Part shown: positions 23,750 to 36,551 of the stretch, one piece after another
Layout of the letters: every line of letters begins with the position of its first letter
How positions within the stretch are numbered: the first letter of the stretch is position 1
Origin: Bradysia coprophila
Lineage: Eukaryota > Arthropoda > Insecta > Diptera > Sciaridae
NCBI RefSeq assembly: GCF_014529535.1
Contig: NW_023503927.1
Location: forward strand, 372,001-436,000
Length of the DNA: 64,000 nucleotides
Reading direction: 5' to 3'
Notes under the pieces: model-generated
What the model was told of the DNA's origin: nothing
Database searches by the model: none
The model's input: only the letters and a program-made list of their open reading frames with translations
Made by a program: the position numbers and the translations under genes

Positions 23750-26700
23750 TCATCGAAGGATCTGTGAATCTTCCTCAATTGCCTTCGACGATTCGTATTG
23801 GCTTGTAATTTTCAATAATTCTTTGTAAATGTCTGCTTGAGCTTTGTAAATATCTTCCTGAGCTTTACAAATGTCTTCCTGAGCGACTCTAATCGCATTC
23901 AATTCTTGGCTGTTTAGGACTTTATCCATATCTTGTAAATCTTTCTGTTTTTGGTGTTTGACAAAATTAAGAATTTTGTTAATGAGTTTCTCGTCAAATG
24001 TTACAGGTTGCGATGCATTCTTCCAAAACAGACAATCGTCATAAAGATACTCAAAGTTAGAGATTTTTCCGGTTTTTTGCATTAGAATGGTAACGTTTTC
24101 TAACATTTCCACTCTTCGTTTTACTTTTACGGCGCTCTGTTTATTCGGTGTTATCATAATTGTGGTCAGTTTAGGGAATACTTTGGCGTACGTCACCTTG
24201 AGGAACGAGTACAGACTCTCATAGCTACGTAGAGTAGAAATTCGTTTCTGTATTTCGACAAATTCAGCAACTTCCATCATTTCGTTGGTATCACTGATTG
24301 CTAAGGCGTTTAATAGATTGAACAGCACAATGGAAATCGATATCATGAATGCTACGAAAAGAATTCCTTGAAAATGGTCGTTTCCTCTAATAGTAACCGC
24401 ACCAAAATCCGATAACATCATCCTAATAGTGGAAATTGTCGACAAGAAAGGATTTGAAAATCCTTGCTCCTCAGTAGCTCCACCGTTGCTCATTTCCGCT
24501 GAATTGTTATCATGATTCAAAGCGAAAAAGCTCATTCCGAATGCCAAAATAATAATCAGATATGGGGCAATGGTCTTCAGGAATGTTTGACACACTTTGC
24601 TCAATATTGCCATATGCAAGGACAATGAAAAAGCGGACACTTTGGAAAAGAGCTGAATACTCTGAGCGCCCATCAGTAGAATCATGATTACACAAACTCT
24701 CTTGAAAATTTTCCTCTCGATGTTCGCATTTCCGATAAGAACGAAGAAGGAGATAAGTATCAGCAAAATATCCAGCCAATTAATCGGCTTGAAAAAGTAT
24801 TTCTTGTATGACATAGCACACTGAACAACCTCGTAGGTTGCCATCAACGTGAGTCCAAAAATTCCGAACCAATAAGACAGCGCATGGTCGGCGAAATGTT
24901 GTCGAAATTGAGTTTTCCATTCTTCATTTTTCCGAACACGATCCCATTCGCTAAAGACGCTGTTAATGTATTCGTCAAACTGTAAGTCGCTCCATTCGCT
25001 AATGTTGTTGTAGGTGTTGCTGCTATTGTTGTATAACCTCTGTATTGTGTCATAGTTTTTAAATAGCAAGTGAGTGATGGTATTGTGTGAGTTACTCATG
25101 GTCTCCGAACTACTATCGAAAACATAATCTTTCAGCTTTGCTTTAAGCCATTTGTCGTGAGAATCAAATGTCCTGTTGCAATGTTCTACGTCGTACTTGA
25201 AACTACTGGGAACATAGTGAAAGTTCACGATGATATAGCCCAAAAAAATCATGAAACCGAAATAGACCAGCAGGTTGAAGTAAACAATGAAATCGATTCT
25301 CCGCCACTTGAGCAGCACAAATGAAGCAATGACTGGATGTAAGATAAGTTCCTTTAATGTTGAGTTTGCACAAATTAAATGGGCCGGCGTGATCTCTGGC
25401 TTCTTTCTGTCGGGAGGCGTCAAGAATTTGTAGTCAATGTAAATTTCACAGTCTCTGTCGTTGATGTCCCCGGAGCACTTCATACATTCATCCAAGAACT
25501 GTTCAAGGGTGTCCTTTTTGATATAATTCAACACCGACTCATAACCGATGTAGGCCCCACGTATCAGCAGCTCCTTCACAATGTCATCGCATTCATGCTG
25601 GCAGGCGAAAAGCAGAGGCACCCGATTTTCAGAGTCGGCCTGATTGATTACGTCCAACGTGCATCGTCGATCAGCGATAATTAAGTCGAAAGTTTTCTGG
25701 CGATCAACGGGATCAATGGCTTCGGATGAAAATATTTGATGCAACAGATTCCTTTGAAGACTCATCGACTGAAATGACAGATTCTTGTTGCTAAGTAGGA
25801 CCTTCAGGACTTGATAGTGTCCGATCGTACAGGCCAAAAATGCCGGTGTCATTTCGAATTTGCTATTTTTTGAAATTCCATTAATGTCCGGACCAAGATC
25901 CATTAAAATGGCAACCGTTTCGGGTAAATTCTTAACGATTGCTGCTTCTAATAGTTCTATGATCCCATCGTCCCGGTCCTTCGTGTCCCGTTTCCAACGT
26001 TCAAGATTATCGACCAATTGTGTCTCATTCCAGTCGTCAAGATGCTGGACCATGTAGTTCGTGTCAACAGTAAAATCCATTTTCTTACCCATTCGGGCTG
26101 CCAATCCTCGTTCCTCCATCAACATTTGGATTTCTTTGCTATTGTGCGTATAATAGTCGATTCTTGCACTGTCGATGATGAATTTTAACAAACCATTTTC
26201 CACGACCGGATTCTTCAACAGCAAATAAAACGGCGTTTCTAGTTGTTCATTCGGTAGATTCACGTTGCATCCGTTCACCAGCATGGCCATAATCATTTTC
26301 GAAAGTTCTTCGTAATTGTCAGCTGTTATGTTGTTACCCAACAGATGGAGGTAGTTGTTTCCTCCATCCGATTTTTCATTTATGATCGCTGAATATTGCG
26401 TCGCCACAAAATGATCGTCGCATAATGGTTTCGAAGATTCATCGGATTGCTTCAATATTGCGATTAGGTTGTCAGCGCTGTGTGAACCAACGGCATGGCG
26501 TAGTGGATATATTCCATCAGGATTTTTCTTTTGGGATGATTGGAAAAAGAAATCGAATTTCAGTAGAATTTCATGGAGCCACAAAAGAGGAGGTTCAAAT
26601 CCTCAGCAATGAAAAAAGATTTAATTTCAAATAAGTGTCCTAGGGATTGAGGAACTATTTTTCGGTAAAGCATTTTTTCAATTTTCTTACATTTTCCTTA

Positions 26701-27107
26701 GTTCTCCCAAAAAATTTCTTGGGAAAATCTAGTAAAACGTCCAAAAATTCAAGAAAATATTTTCCAAAAATAGTTCCTGGATGTACTACGTTATAGGCAC
26801 TTGAATATATCACCTTGTAAAAATCGCATCCATTGCAAACGCATAGCTCGATGAGTTTCCTCGAATTCGGTATTGTCAGAACTTTTTCGAACGTTGAAAG
26901 CCCGTCAAAACATTTCAGCCGTTTATTCGGATTCAATATCAGCTCATCTAGGATGTACTGAAATTGGTGCTCATTTCTCGACTCAATACACTCAATCAGA
27001 ATGGACTAAAGTTGAAATTTAAAGAATTTTTTCGTTTTGAAATTTTGATTTTATTTTCACATTCGACAGAAAAAAATCACCTCAAATCTTTCGGTTTCAA
27101 AAACCAT
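23750..27107 (-). CDS. painless: TRPA-subfamily cation channel, painless-like
   Basis: Exons 27081-27107, 26814-27005 and 23750-26527 join in phase 0 to about 998 aa. The start MVFETERFE gives a continuous frame into SILIECIESRNEHQFQYIL. The N-terminal half holds ankyrin repeats, visible as TPAFLACTIGHYQVLKVLL and VPLLFACQHECDDIVKELL. The stretch RGAYIGYES, CEIYIDYKFL and ELILHPVIASFVLLKWRR matches the arrangement of Drosophila Painless before S1. Six membrane segments follow (S1 about 485-508, S2 about 629-645, S3 about 665-683, S4 about 687-706, S5 about 725-745, S6 about 795-830). A pore loop (STISTIRMMLSDFGAVT) lies between S5 and S6. The C-terminus has short AQEDIYK repeats. Painless channels sense noxious heat, irritants and mechanical stimuli in sensory neurons. 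The first two exons are predicted by me and less certain. Confidence 0.88.
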
Positions 27108-27719
27108 CTTCTCACTTGGTTATCAAAACTATCACTAAATCTACGACATAAAATGTCGACATCGCATCGTTTTTCAATTTGGCATCAAGCTTTTTGAATA
27201 ACCGGATCGAATACCCGCAACATATTTTATCTAGACATCACCAATATACGAAACTATAGAGTAATACAATGAGAATTTGTATAAATTGAATTTTATTAAC
27301 CCAGTACTATAGTGTAGTTTGCTGTATTTTAGTTTTTATATTATTAGTTGATGGATTCTGTCCGAATGATAAGAATTCACGCAGTATAAGTGTGCCTAGA
27401 ATTTGAATTTTAAGTGAATGAGTCGACGGCAACAACAAACGTTGTACATAAACAGTTACAAGTCTTGATTTTTCGAGTTCAATGCTTTCTTAGCAAATCA
27501 TCTTCAATATTAAAATTAATTTAAAAAAAAATCTCATAAACTGTGTTGTTTTGAAATTTGCTAATTTCAAGAAAATATACCGATAGTTCCACTTCCAATC
27601 TCAGCATAAAGAAATTGAAAAAGAGGAAATCAAAGAGGTTACGTAGCCTAGCTAATCCACTCTCTCTGTTCTCTGTGTGTGTAACGTATCGTGTTTGAAA
27701 ATAAATTTTGAATCGAGTG
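27108..27719. other. Upstream flank of the TRPA gene, no gene seen
   Basis: AT-rich DNA that probably contains the TRPA promoter and 5' leader. No clear TATA box, initiator or second gene could be picked out by eye. Confidence 0.4.
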
Positions 27720-28176
27720 TAGGGATGAGCGGGTGGGCCCGAAGATTAGGGTAACCCGCAAACCCGACCCGACCCGTCGGGTTTTGGGCGCGCGGGTTGT
27801 AGAGTCTTCGGGTTTTCTTTGGATCGGGTTTCAAAAATAATATTCGGGTCGGGTCGGGCTTGGACGGGTTCCAGTAGTATTTAAAAGTTCCAACCAGAAG
27901 TATTTAAAATTTTATTAAAAGTATCAATATAAGTTGTTTCTTCACGTTTTTAACGTAATTCTGAAAATATTAAATTAGTTTCAAGCATTTCTCACATAAA
28001 TTTGAACTAAATTTGGTAAAAAACTTTGACGGGTTATAAAGCTTTCGTGTTGACTTCGGATCGGGTTTCAAAAATGAAAATCGGGTCGGGTCGGGTTCGG
28101 GCGGGTTAAGAGTCTGTCGGATTTACTCTGGTCGGGTTTCAGAAATGAAAAACGGGTCGGGTCGGGTTCATCCCTA
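27720..28176. mobile_element. 457-bp hAT-type MITE with GGGTCGGGTC subterminal repeats
   Basis: The element begins TAGGGATGA and ends TCATCCCTA. It is flanked by a perfect 8-bp target duplication ATCGAGTG (27712-27719 and 28177-28184). TAG tips with 8-bp duplications are the hAT signature. Both sub-ends are packed with CGGGT(C/T) repeats and their complement, for example CCCGACCCGACCCG and CGGGTCGGGTCGGG, while the middle (27880-28030) is AT-rich. No coding capacity. Confidence 0.85.
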
Positions 28177-28180
28177 ATCG

Positions 28181-28670
28181 AGTGACAATCTACACATCTA
28201 GTGCCTAAAATAGTATTTTTCATACCTAGGACCCGAAAAGTCCAATATGAAAAATACTATTCCTACCACCGACTAAAAGTCTTTTTTAGCGAATTCGATT
28301 CCAGACCTCGCCTTCGGCTCTGTCGGGAAACCTCTCACACGCTAAAACATACTTTTAGTCCTAGGTACGAAATGTACTATTTCGTACCAAGACAGGAAAT
28401 GACGATTTTTTCAGCACCTGACATTTCAAAACAAAAAATAATGGCAAAAAGTAGAAGAACTTTCCGTTGCCTTTATTGCGAAAAACGTTGTATACGACGT
28501 GTATTGTCACACTCGGCCTACGGCCTCGAGTGAGTCACTCAGAGTGACAATCTGCACATCTAGTGCCTAAAAAAGCATTTATCACTCGGTTGTATAATAG
28601 TTATTTATACAACCGAGTGATAAATGCTTTTCAGGCACTAGATGTGTACATTGTCACTCGAGTCCGTAGG
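28181..28670. mobile_element. Cluster of palindromic MITEs sharing a GTGACAATCTRCACATCTAG end
   Basis: The motif GTGACAATCTRCACATCTAG followed by TGCCTAAAA occurs at 28183 and 28544, and inverted near 28633-28657. 28542-28660 is an almost perfect 119-bp palindrome whose centre is 'gttgtataatagttatttatacaac'. 28200-28260 and 28270-28365 are two further hairpins ('aaaatagtatttttcat' and 'gactaaaagt' with their mirrors). Confidence 0.65.
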
Positions 28671-28739
28671 CGTTTTACGCATTAAAGGCAACTGAAAGTC
28701 CTTCTCGAAATGGTTGATGTAAGGATGCATTTTTTTACT

Positions 28740-29018
28740 TTCGCCCCGAATTTCGAGGGCGAAAGTATCAACTTTCGATGTTGGTATCAAAAAAATATTA
28801 TTTTACATTAAGTGCCTGTAGCTGCGAAGAAAACCTGAGTATCCCATTAGGTAAATATTTATAGGTTACCGCTAGACACTTATAAACTACAACCAGGCAT
28901 TTATAAGTTACCGCTATCCATCGCTAGAACTTTATACATTACCGTCAGACATTTATAAGTTACCGCTATAGACTATGATAGACTATGATAGACATAAGCT
29001 ACAGCCAGGCATTTCCAG
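28740..29018. other. Left flank of the minisatellite, with degenerate repeats and an acceptor-like site
   Basis: 'catttataagttaccgcta' recurs with decay at about 28850-28975. The last bases before the array, 'ggcatttccag' ending at 29018, look like a splice acceptor. They place GAA as the first codon of the (EYNQPPV)n frame. No start codon or upstream exon could be assigned. Confidence 0.35.
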
Positions 29019-32000
29019 GAATACAATCAACCGCCAGTTGAATACAATCAACGGCCCGTTGAATATAATCAACGGCCCGTTGAATATAATCAATCGCCAG
29101 TTGAATATAATCAACCGCCCGTTGAATATAATCAACCGCCCGTTGAATATAATCAACCGCCCGTTGAATATAATCAACCGCCCGTTGAATATAATCAACC
29201 GCCCGTTGAATATAATCAACCGCCCGTTGAATATAATCAACCGCCCGTTGAATATAATCAACCGCCCGTTGAATATAATCAACCGCCCGTCGAATATAAT
29301 CAACCGCCAGTTGAATACAATCAACCGTCCGTTGAATACAATCAACCGTCCGTTGAATACAATCAACCGTCCGTTGAATACAATCAACCGTCCGTTGAAT
29401 ACAATCAACCGTCCGTTGAATACAATCAACCGTCCGTTGAATACAATCAACCGCCAGTTGAATATAACCAACCGCCAGTTGAATATAACCAACCGCCACT
29501 TGAATGTAACCAACCGCCACTTGAATGTAACCAACCGCCAGTTGAATATAACCAACCGTCAGTTGAATATAACCAACCGCCAGTTGAATATAACCAACCG
29601 CCAGTTGAATATAACCAACCGCCCGTTGAATATAACCAACCGCCAGTTGAATATAACCAACCGCCAGTTGAATATAACCAACCGCCAGTTGAATATAACC
29701 AACTGTCCGTTGAATATAATCAACCGCTAGTTGAATACAATCAACCGCCAGTTGAATACAATCAACCGCCAGTTGAATACAATCAACCGCCAGTTGAATA
29801 CAATCAACCGCCAGTTGAATACAATCAACCGCCAGTTGAATACAATCAACCGCCAGTTGAATACAATCAACCGCCAGTTGAATACAATCAACCGCCAGTT
29901 GAATACAATCAACCGCCAGTTGAATATAACCAACCGCCCGTTGAATATAATCAACCGCCAGTTTAATACAATCAACCGCCAGTTTAATACAATCAACCTC
30001 CAGTTGAATATAATCAATCGCCAGTAGAATATAATCAACCGCCAGTTGAATACAATCAACCGCCAGTTGAATACAATCAACCGCCAGTTGAATACAATTA
30101 ACCGCCAGTTGAATACAATCAACCGCCAGTTGAATAAAATCAACCGCCAGTTAAATATAATCAACCGCCAGTTGAATACAATCAACCGCCAGTTGAATAC
30201 AATCAACCGCCAGTTGAATACAATCAACCGCCAGTTGAATACAATCAACCGCCAGTTGAATACAATCAACCGCCCGTTGAATATAATCAACCGCCCGTTG
30301 AATATAATCAACCGCCCGTTGAATATAATCAACCACCCGTTGAATATAATCAACCGCCCGTTGAATATAATCAACCGCCCGTTGAATATAATCAACCGCC
30401 CGTTGAATACAATCAACCGCCAGTTTAATACAATCAACCGCCAGTTTAATACAATCAACCTCCAGTTTAATACAATCAACCGCCAGTTGAATACAATCAA
30501 CCGCCAGTTGAATACAATCAACCGCCAGTTGAATACAATCAACCGCCAGTTGAATACAATCAACCGCCAGTTGAATATAACCAACCGCCAGTTGAATATA
30601 ACCAACCGCCAGTTGAATATAACCAACCGCCCGTTGAATATAACCAATTGCCCGTTGAATATAACCAACTGCCCGTTGAATATAATCAACCGCCAGTTGA
30701 ATACAATCAACCGCCAGTTGAATACAATCAACCGCCAGTTGAATACAATCAACCGCCAGTTGAATACAATCAACCGCCAGTTGAATACAATCAACCGCCA
30801 GTTGAATACAATCAACCGCCAGTTGAATACAATCAACCGCCAGTTGAATATAATCAACCGCCAGTTGAATATAATCAACCGCCAGTTGAATATAATCAAC
30901 CGCCAGTTGAATATAATCAACCGCCAGTTGAATACAATCAACCGTCAGTTGAATACAATCATCGGCCCGTTGAATATAACCAACCGCCCGTTGAATATAA
31001 TCAACCGCCAGTTGAATACAATCAACCGCCAGTTGAATACAATCAACCGCCAGTTGAATACAATCAACCGCCAGTTGAATATAACCAACCGCCCGTTGAA
31101 TATAACCAACCGCCCGTTGAATATAACCAACCGCCCGTTGAATATAATCAACCGCCAGTTGAATATAATCAACCGCCAGTTGAATATAATCAACCGCCAG
31201 TTGAATATAATCAACCGCCCGTTGAATATAATCAACCGCCCGTTGAATATAATCAACCGCCCGTTGAATATAATCAACCGCCAGTTGAATATAATCAACC
31301 GTCCGTTGAATACAATCAACCATCCGTTGAATACAATCAACCATCCGTTGAATACAATCAACCTTCCGTTGAATACAATCAACCTTCCGTTGAATACAAT
31401 CAACCGTCCGTTGAATACAATCAACCGTCCGTTGAATATAATCAACCGTCCGTTGAATACAATCAACCGCCAGTTGAATATAACCAACCGCCAGTTGAAT
31501 ATAACCAACCGCCACTTGAATGTAACCAACCGCCAGTTGAATATAACCAACCGCCAGTTGAATATAACCAACCGCCACTTGAATGTAACCAACCGCCAGT
31601 TGAATATAACCAACCGCCAGTTGAATATAACCAACCGCCAGTTGAATGTAACCAACCGCCAGTTGAATATAACCAACCGCCCGTTGAATATAACCAACCG
31701 CCAGTTGAATATAACCAACCGCCCGTTGAATATAACCAACCGCCAGTTGAATATAACCAACCGCCCGTTGAATATAACCAACTGCCCGTTGAATATAATC
31801 AACCGCCAGTTGAATACAATCAACCGCCAGTTGAATACAATCAACCGCCAGTTGAATACAATCAACCGCCAGTTGAATACAATCAACCGCCAGTTGAATA
31901 CAATCAACCGCCAGTTGAATATAACCAACCGCCCGTTGAATATAACCAACCGCCCGTTGAATATAATCAACCGCCAGTTGAATATAATCAACCGCCAGTT

Positions 32001-33069
32001 GAATACAATCAACCGTCAGTTGAATACAATCAACCGCCAGTTGAATACAATCAACCGCCAGTTGAATACAATCGACCGCCAGTTGAATATAATCAACCGC
32101 CAGTTGAATATAATCAACCGCCAGTTGAATATAATCAACCGCCAGTTGAATATAATCAACCTCCAGTTGAATATAATCAACGGCCCGTTGAATATAACCA
32201 ACCTCCAGTTGAATATAACCAACCGCCCGTTGAATATAACCAACCGCCCGTTGAATATAACCAACCGCCCATTGAATATAACCAACCGCCCGTTGAATAT
32301 AACCAACCGCCAGTTGAATATAATCAACCGCCAGTTGAATATAATCAATCGCCAGTAGAATATAATCAACCGCCAGTTGAATACAATCAACCGCCAGTTG
32401 AATACAATCAACCGCCAGTTGAATACAATCAACCGCCAGTTGAATACAATCAACCGCCAGTTGAATACAATTAACCGCCAGTTGAATACAATCAACCGCC
32501 AGTTGAATATAATCAACCGCCAGTTGAATACAATCAACCGCCGGTTGAATACAATCAACCGCCAGTTGAATACAATCAACAGCCAGTTGAATACAATCAA
32601 CCGCCAGTTGAATACAATCAACCGCCAGTTGAATACAATCAACCGTCCGTTGAATACAATCAACCGCCCGTTGAATATAATCAACCGCCCGTTGAATATA
32701 ATCAACCGTCCGTTGAATATAATCAACCACCCGTTGAATATAATCAACCGCCCGTTGAATAAAATCAACCGCCCGTTGAATATAATCAACCGCCAGTTTA
32801 ATACAATCAACCTCCAGTTTAATACAATCAACCTCCAGTTTAATACAATCAACCGCCAGTTGAATACAATCAACCGCCAGTTGAATACAATCAACCGCCA
32901 GTTGAATACAATCAACCGCCAGTTGAATACAATCAACCGCCAGTTGAATACAATCAACCGCCAGTTGAATACAATCAACCGCCAGTTGAATACAATCAAC
33001 CGCCAGTTGAATACAATCAACCGCCAGTTCGAAGAAGAAGAAGAAACTGAATACAATCAACCGCCAGTT
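29019..33069. repeat. 21-bp minisatellite, about 193 units; protein-like frame (EYNQPPV)n
   Basis: The consensus unit is GAATACAATCAACCGCCAGT plus T. Because 21 is divisible by three, four of the six frames stay open for kilobases. In the + frame starting at 29019 the unit reads E-Y-N-Q-P-P-V. The three commonest variants (TAC/TAT, AAT/AAC, CCA/CCC) are silent there but change residues in the frame LNTINRQ. The next variant (TCC) gives Ser. In-frame TAA codons first occur at 29964 and again at about 29985, 30099, 30137, 30427-30471, 32472, 32761 and 32800-32845. Open runs span 29019-29963 (315 codons) and about 30472-32471 (about 667 codons). Unit variants occur in blocks, as in higher-order amplification. 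This is either a decayed repetitive structural-protein exon or a satellite seeded from one. Confidence 0.9.
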
Positions 33070-36000
33070 CGAAGAAGAAGAAGAAGAAGAGTGATAAGTC
33101 TAATTCGTATTTTGCTCCGTAAAATTTAGAAAAATAACAGTTAAAACCAATGTGAATAACCCAAGTCAGCGTTATCCAATATTTTAGTGCATGTTCATGC
33201 TTGTGTATTTGAAGTTTCATCGTTTGCGCTGCATTTTGCTTAGGAAATTGAACTATAAAGTGCCGAATGCGAAACATAACCTCACCAGATCCGGTCAAAA
33301 CATACAAATACACAAATTTGTACGGATTGCTGCAGTTACAATCGGATATACATTGTAACATTGCTTGATGCTAAGTCACCTGTATCAGAAATGTGTTCTG
33401 TATTGTGCAGAGATTAAGTCACAATTACCTTTGTATCATTACGCGTTTGCACGCCTGCGTTAGCATTAAAAGAAGTCTGCTGATAAACCAACTTTCATTG
33501 GTCGACGAATTTTTGTGGGTAATGTTTTCCATTTGCTGTTTATAGACGATTCTCAGTCATCTTTTAATTAATTTTCCTTTTCATTTTCCATACGTAAAAC
33601 CGAACGATAAATTTGCAATTTCTATTGTGAGATTCCCGATTGTAAGAGCAACCTTATGTAAGTCCAAAACGAAAGACCAAATTTTATCCCGCTCTTCCAT
33701 TCGTGTGAATCAACTAACTTAACTCTAACTGGTTTCTATAAATTGTGTAAGATCGAAACGTAAGACTATACCCGAAATTTTTGTTTTCAGAAATCTTCTT
33801 TCTGACTATTTCGGTTGCTTAGTGCCAGTCATGAAGCTGCGTGTGTATTACCAGAATGTTCAAGGTCTTAAGTCGAAGACCTACGAGTTCAGGTCTGGCG
33901 TCCTTTACAATGACTATGACGTTATAATATTGTGTGAGACGTGGCTGACTGACGATTATGATGATTCTGAGTTGTTCGATGATAGGTATATAGTGTACCG
34001 TCACGATCGAGACCGGCTGCTGACAGGAAAGAATGATGGTGGTGGATGTCTGATTGCAGTAAAGAGAGAGTACTACTCGATGAGGATCACTGATTGGGAA
34101 CTTGAACAGGAAGACGTTTGGGTATCGTTAGACCAGCTCAATGGTAGCAAAGTTTACTTTAATGTTCGGTATGTCCCCTGCAGGAGTTCTTTTGATGTTT
34201 ATAACATCCAACTGTCAAAGATTAATGAGGTAGTAAATTTGATCAAGCCGAACGGATCTTTTGTGTTGGTCGGGGATTATAACTTAGCTGATACTATAAC
34301 GTGGGTTGCCGAGACAGATGATTGCTGCAAGGCTTGCAACGTCGTAGGGAACATTGCTGGTTCGTTTGTGGATTTGCTCTCTCTGACAGGTCTCAATCAG
34401 TTTAATACCAAGCGTAATGTAATAATCGGACTTTAGACCTCGTTCTATCGAATTTCGAACCTCATAAGTTGGTTGTCGATGATGACGATGACCCGATCGT
34501 TCGTAAGGATATCCATCACCCTCCAGTTTCGTTTATGCTCGATGTTTCCCCTCTCAGGTTTCTTGATGAAAGCCGTCCGCCAAAGAAAATTTTTTTTCGA
34601 GCCGATTTCGATGTGATGAGTGAGCGGATGAGTCGTATCGAGTGGAATAGAGAGTTTGATGGGCTTAACGTCGATCAGTCCGTTCAGAGATTTTATAGTT
34701 TGGTGTCAGGTCTGATTGACTCGGTTCCCTTAGTTAAGAGCGCGGTGAAGACCTACCCTTGTTGGTTCACGGGTGATCTGGTAAAGTTGTTGAAGTTGAA
34801 GGTTAGAGCGAGAGTCAAGTTCCTACGCACGAGAGACCCAGTTGATTACTCGATGTTTTCTCTCTTGAGAAAGGAGTTTAAGTCTCGTAAGAGGCTGTGT
34901 GAAGAGGCTTATATTGACGATATAGAACAGAAGGTGACCGTGAATACCAAAGCTTTCTTTTCCTACACTAAGTCTCTGAGGAAAACCAATTCTGTGCCTA
35001 GTCAAGTCCATTATAACTCAGAATCTGCTGCGGATCCCGATTCTGTGTGTATTTTGAAATATTTCGCAAGTGTCTTTAAGCATAATAACTATCATGACTT
35101 TGTTGTGAGTCAGTTAGCTCCGGACCTTCACATTTGCGACGTTACCATCGATGAAGTGAAAGTCATTCTGGACAAGTTGGACCAGTATAAGGTTTCGAGC
35201 CCTGACAACGTCCCGTCGATTTTTTACAAAAGACTGTCTGCAACAGTCAGTGTTCCGCTGGCTATCCTTTTTAACAAATCGCTTCATGAAGGTGTGTTCC
35301 CATCCACTTGGAAAGTCAGCAGCGTTACACCGGTGTATAAGTCAGGTAAGAAATCTGATGTATGTAATTATCGACCGATAAGTATACTTGCAGCTGCATC
35401 CAAAGTCTTCGAAAGAATTGTTTTCAACAGAGTCTACTACCATGTAAAAGGATATATTACTCCTGTTCAACACGGTTTCGTCACTGGCAAGTCAACCCTA
35501 ACAAATTTACTAGAATTCGCCGTACAAATCACCGACTCTATACTTAATGGTGGTCAGCTGGATGTAATCTTCACGGACTTCTCCAAAGCATTTGATCAAG
35601 TCCCACACACGTTGCTGCTGCTAAAAATTCAGAATTTTGGTATCAAATCAAATGTCCTACGCTGGTTCCGGTCCTATCTATCAGAAAGAACGCAATTCGT
35701 TTTGATCGGAGGAGGTAAATCCAATGGATTCACGCCATCATCAGGAGTTCCACAAGGCTCAATTCTTGGTCCACTACTGTTTCTGTTATTCATCAATGAC
35801 TTACCAGATGTCTTCACTTCCACCTGTTCGTTATTTGCTGATGATAACAAATTATTCCGTAAGATCGAAAGTGCAGCTGACGGTGTTTGCTTACAATCTG
35901 ACATATCGTCCTTCTCATTGTGGTGTGTCGAAAATGAATTGAGCCTTAATCCGAAAAAATGTTCCGTGCTGTCGGTAACCTGCAAACCTCAACCAATTGA

Positions 36001-36551
36001 TTATCACTACTACGTCGATGACAACAAGATTGAAAAGAAATCATCCAAAATGGATCTGGGTGTCAGACTCAACAGCAAGCACAGTTTCAACGATCATATA
36101 TATGAGACCACAAAGAAATGCTATCAACTAACTGGGTTTTTGTTCCGGTCTACGCAGCAATTTAAGCGAGCAGAGAGTCTCATCAAGCTCTACTATGCTT
36201 ATGTACGCAGTAGGCTGGAGTACTGCAGCACTGTCTGGAATCCATATTATCATAAATACTGTGAGCAAATAGAAAGAGTCCAACGGAAATTTACACGAAT
36301 GCTATATTATAAGTTCAACTGGCCTAAACAAGACTATCCGACAAGACTCAAACGGTTAAAAATGAAATCACTTGAAACTCGGAGACTGGAGTTGGATGAA
36401 ATGGTTTTGTATAAGATCGTTCATGGTAAAATCGAAACTAATCTATCGTCACGGCTGTGTGTATCTCAACCGCAACGATTCACCCGTCAGAATGCTCATT
36501 ACCTATTCTACCTACCAACACCCGCGTCGAATATTCAACTTAACTCTCCAC
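33070..36551 (+). mobile_element. Non-LTR retrotransposon (LINE), 5' part, inserted in the minisatellite
   Basis: The sequence switches from array to unique DNA at about 33070, after AATCAACCGCCAGTT. The same 15 bp follow the LINE tail at 51440, consistent with a target duplication, though the array makes this ambiguous. About 750 bp of 5' non-coding sequence precede ORF2 at 33831. No ORF1 was seen. The element is split at 36551 by the 14.6-kb DNA transposon. Its 3' end, with (AAACAT)n tail, is at 51152-51439. Net length is about 3.8 kb. Confidence 0.85.
33831..36551 (+). pseudogene. LINE ORF2: endonuclease and reverse transcriptase, frameshifted and interrupted
   Basis: The endonuclease part (33831 to about 34425) shows YYQNVQGLKSK, ILCETWL and LVGDYNLADT. 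A one-base loss near 34422 ends this frame at 34436; the second frame resumes and runs from 34469. RT landmarks are NYRPISILAAASKVFERIVF, HGFVTGKSTLTNLLEF, FTDFSKAFDQVPH (motif A), SGVPQGSILGPLLFLLFINDL and FADDNKLF (catalytic DD). A Cys/His-poor C-terminal domain with RSRLEYCSTVWNPY follows. The frame enters the inserted transposon after QLNSP and stops 12 codons later (36580). The last 31 codons of ORF2 lie at 51152-51246. The set fits the jockey/CR1 assemblage; finer placement needs a tree. Confidence 0.88.

Noticed and set aside
25379..26634. Plus-strand ORFs over the TRPA gene
   Set aside because: Antisense shadows of a long conserved coding exon.
28975..32358. Long plus-strand frames reading (NTINRQL)n
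   Set aside because: Same reason: variable sites fall on non-silent positions (T/I, Q/P), and no gene-like ends were found in this frame.
30151..33060. 969-codon minus-strand frame (VDCIQLA repeats) over the minisatellite
   Set aside because: A 21-bp unit keeps four frames open automatically. The common variants change residues in this frame but are silent in EYNQPPV, so it is a shadow.
29019..33069. The array as a CRISPR
   Set aside because: Contiguous 21-bp units without spacers in a eukaryotic setting; a minisatellite.
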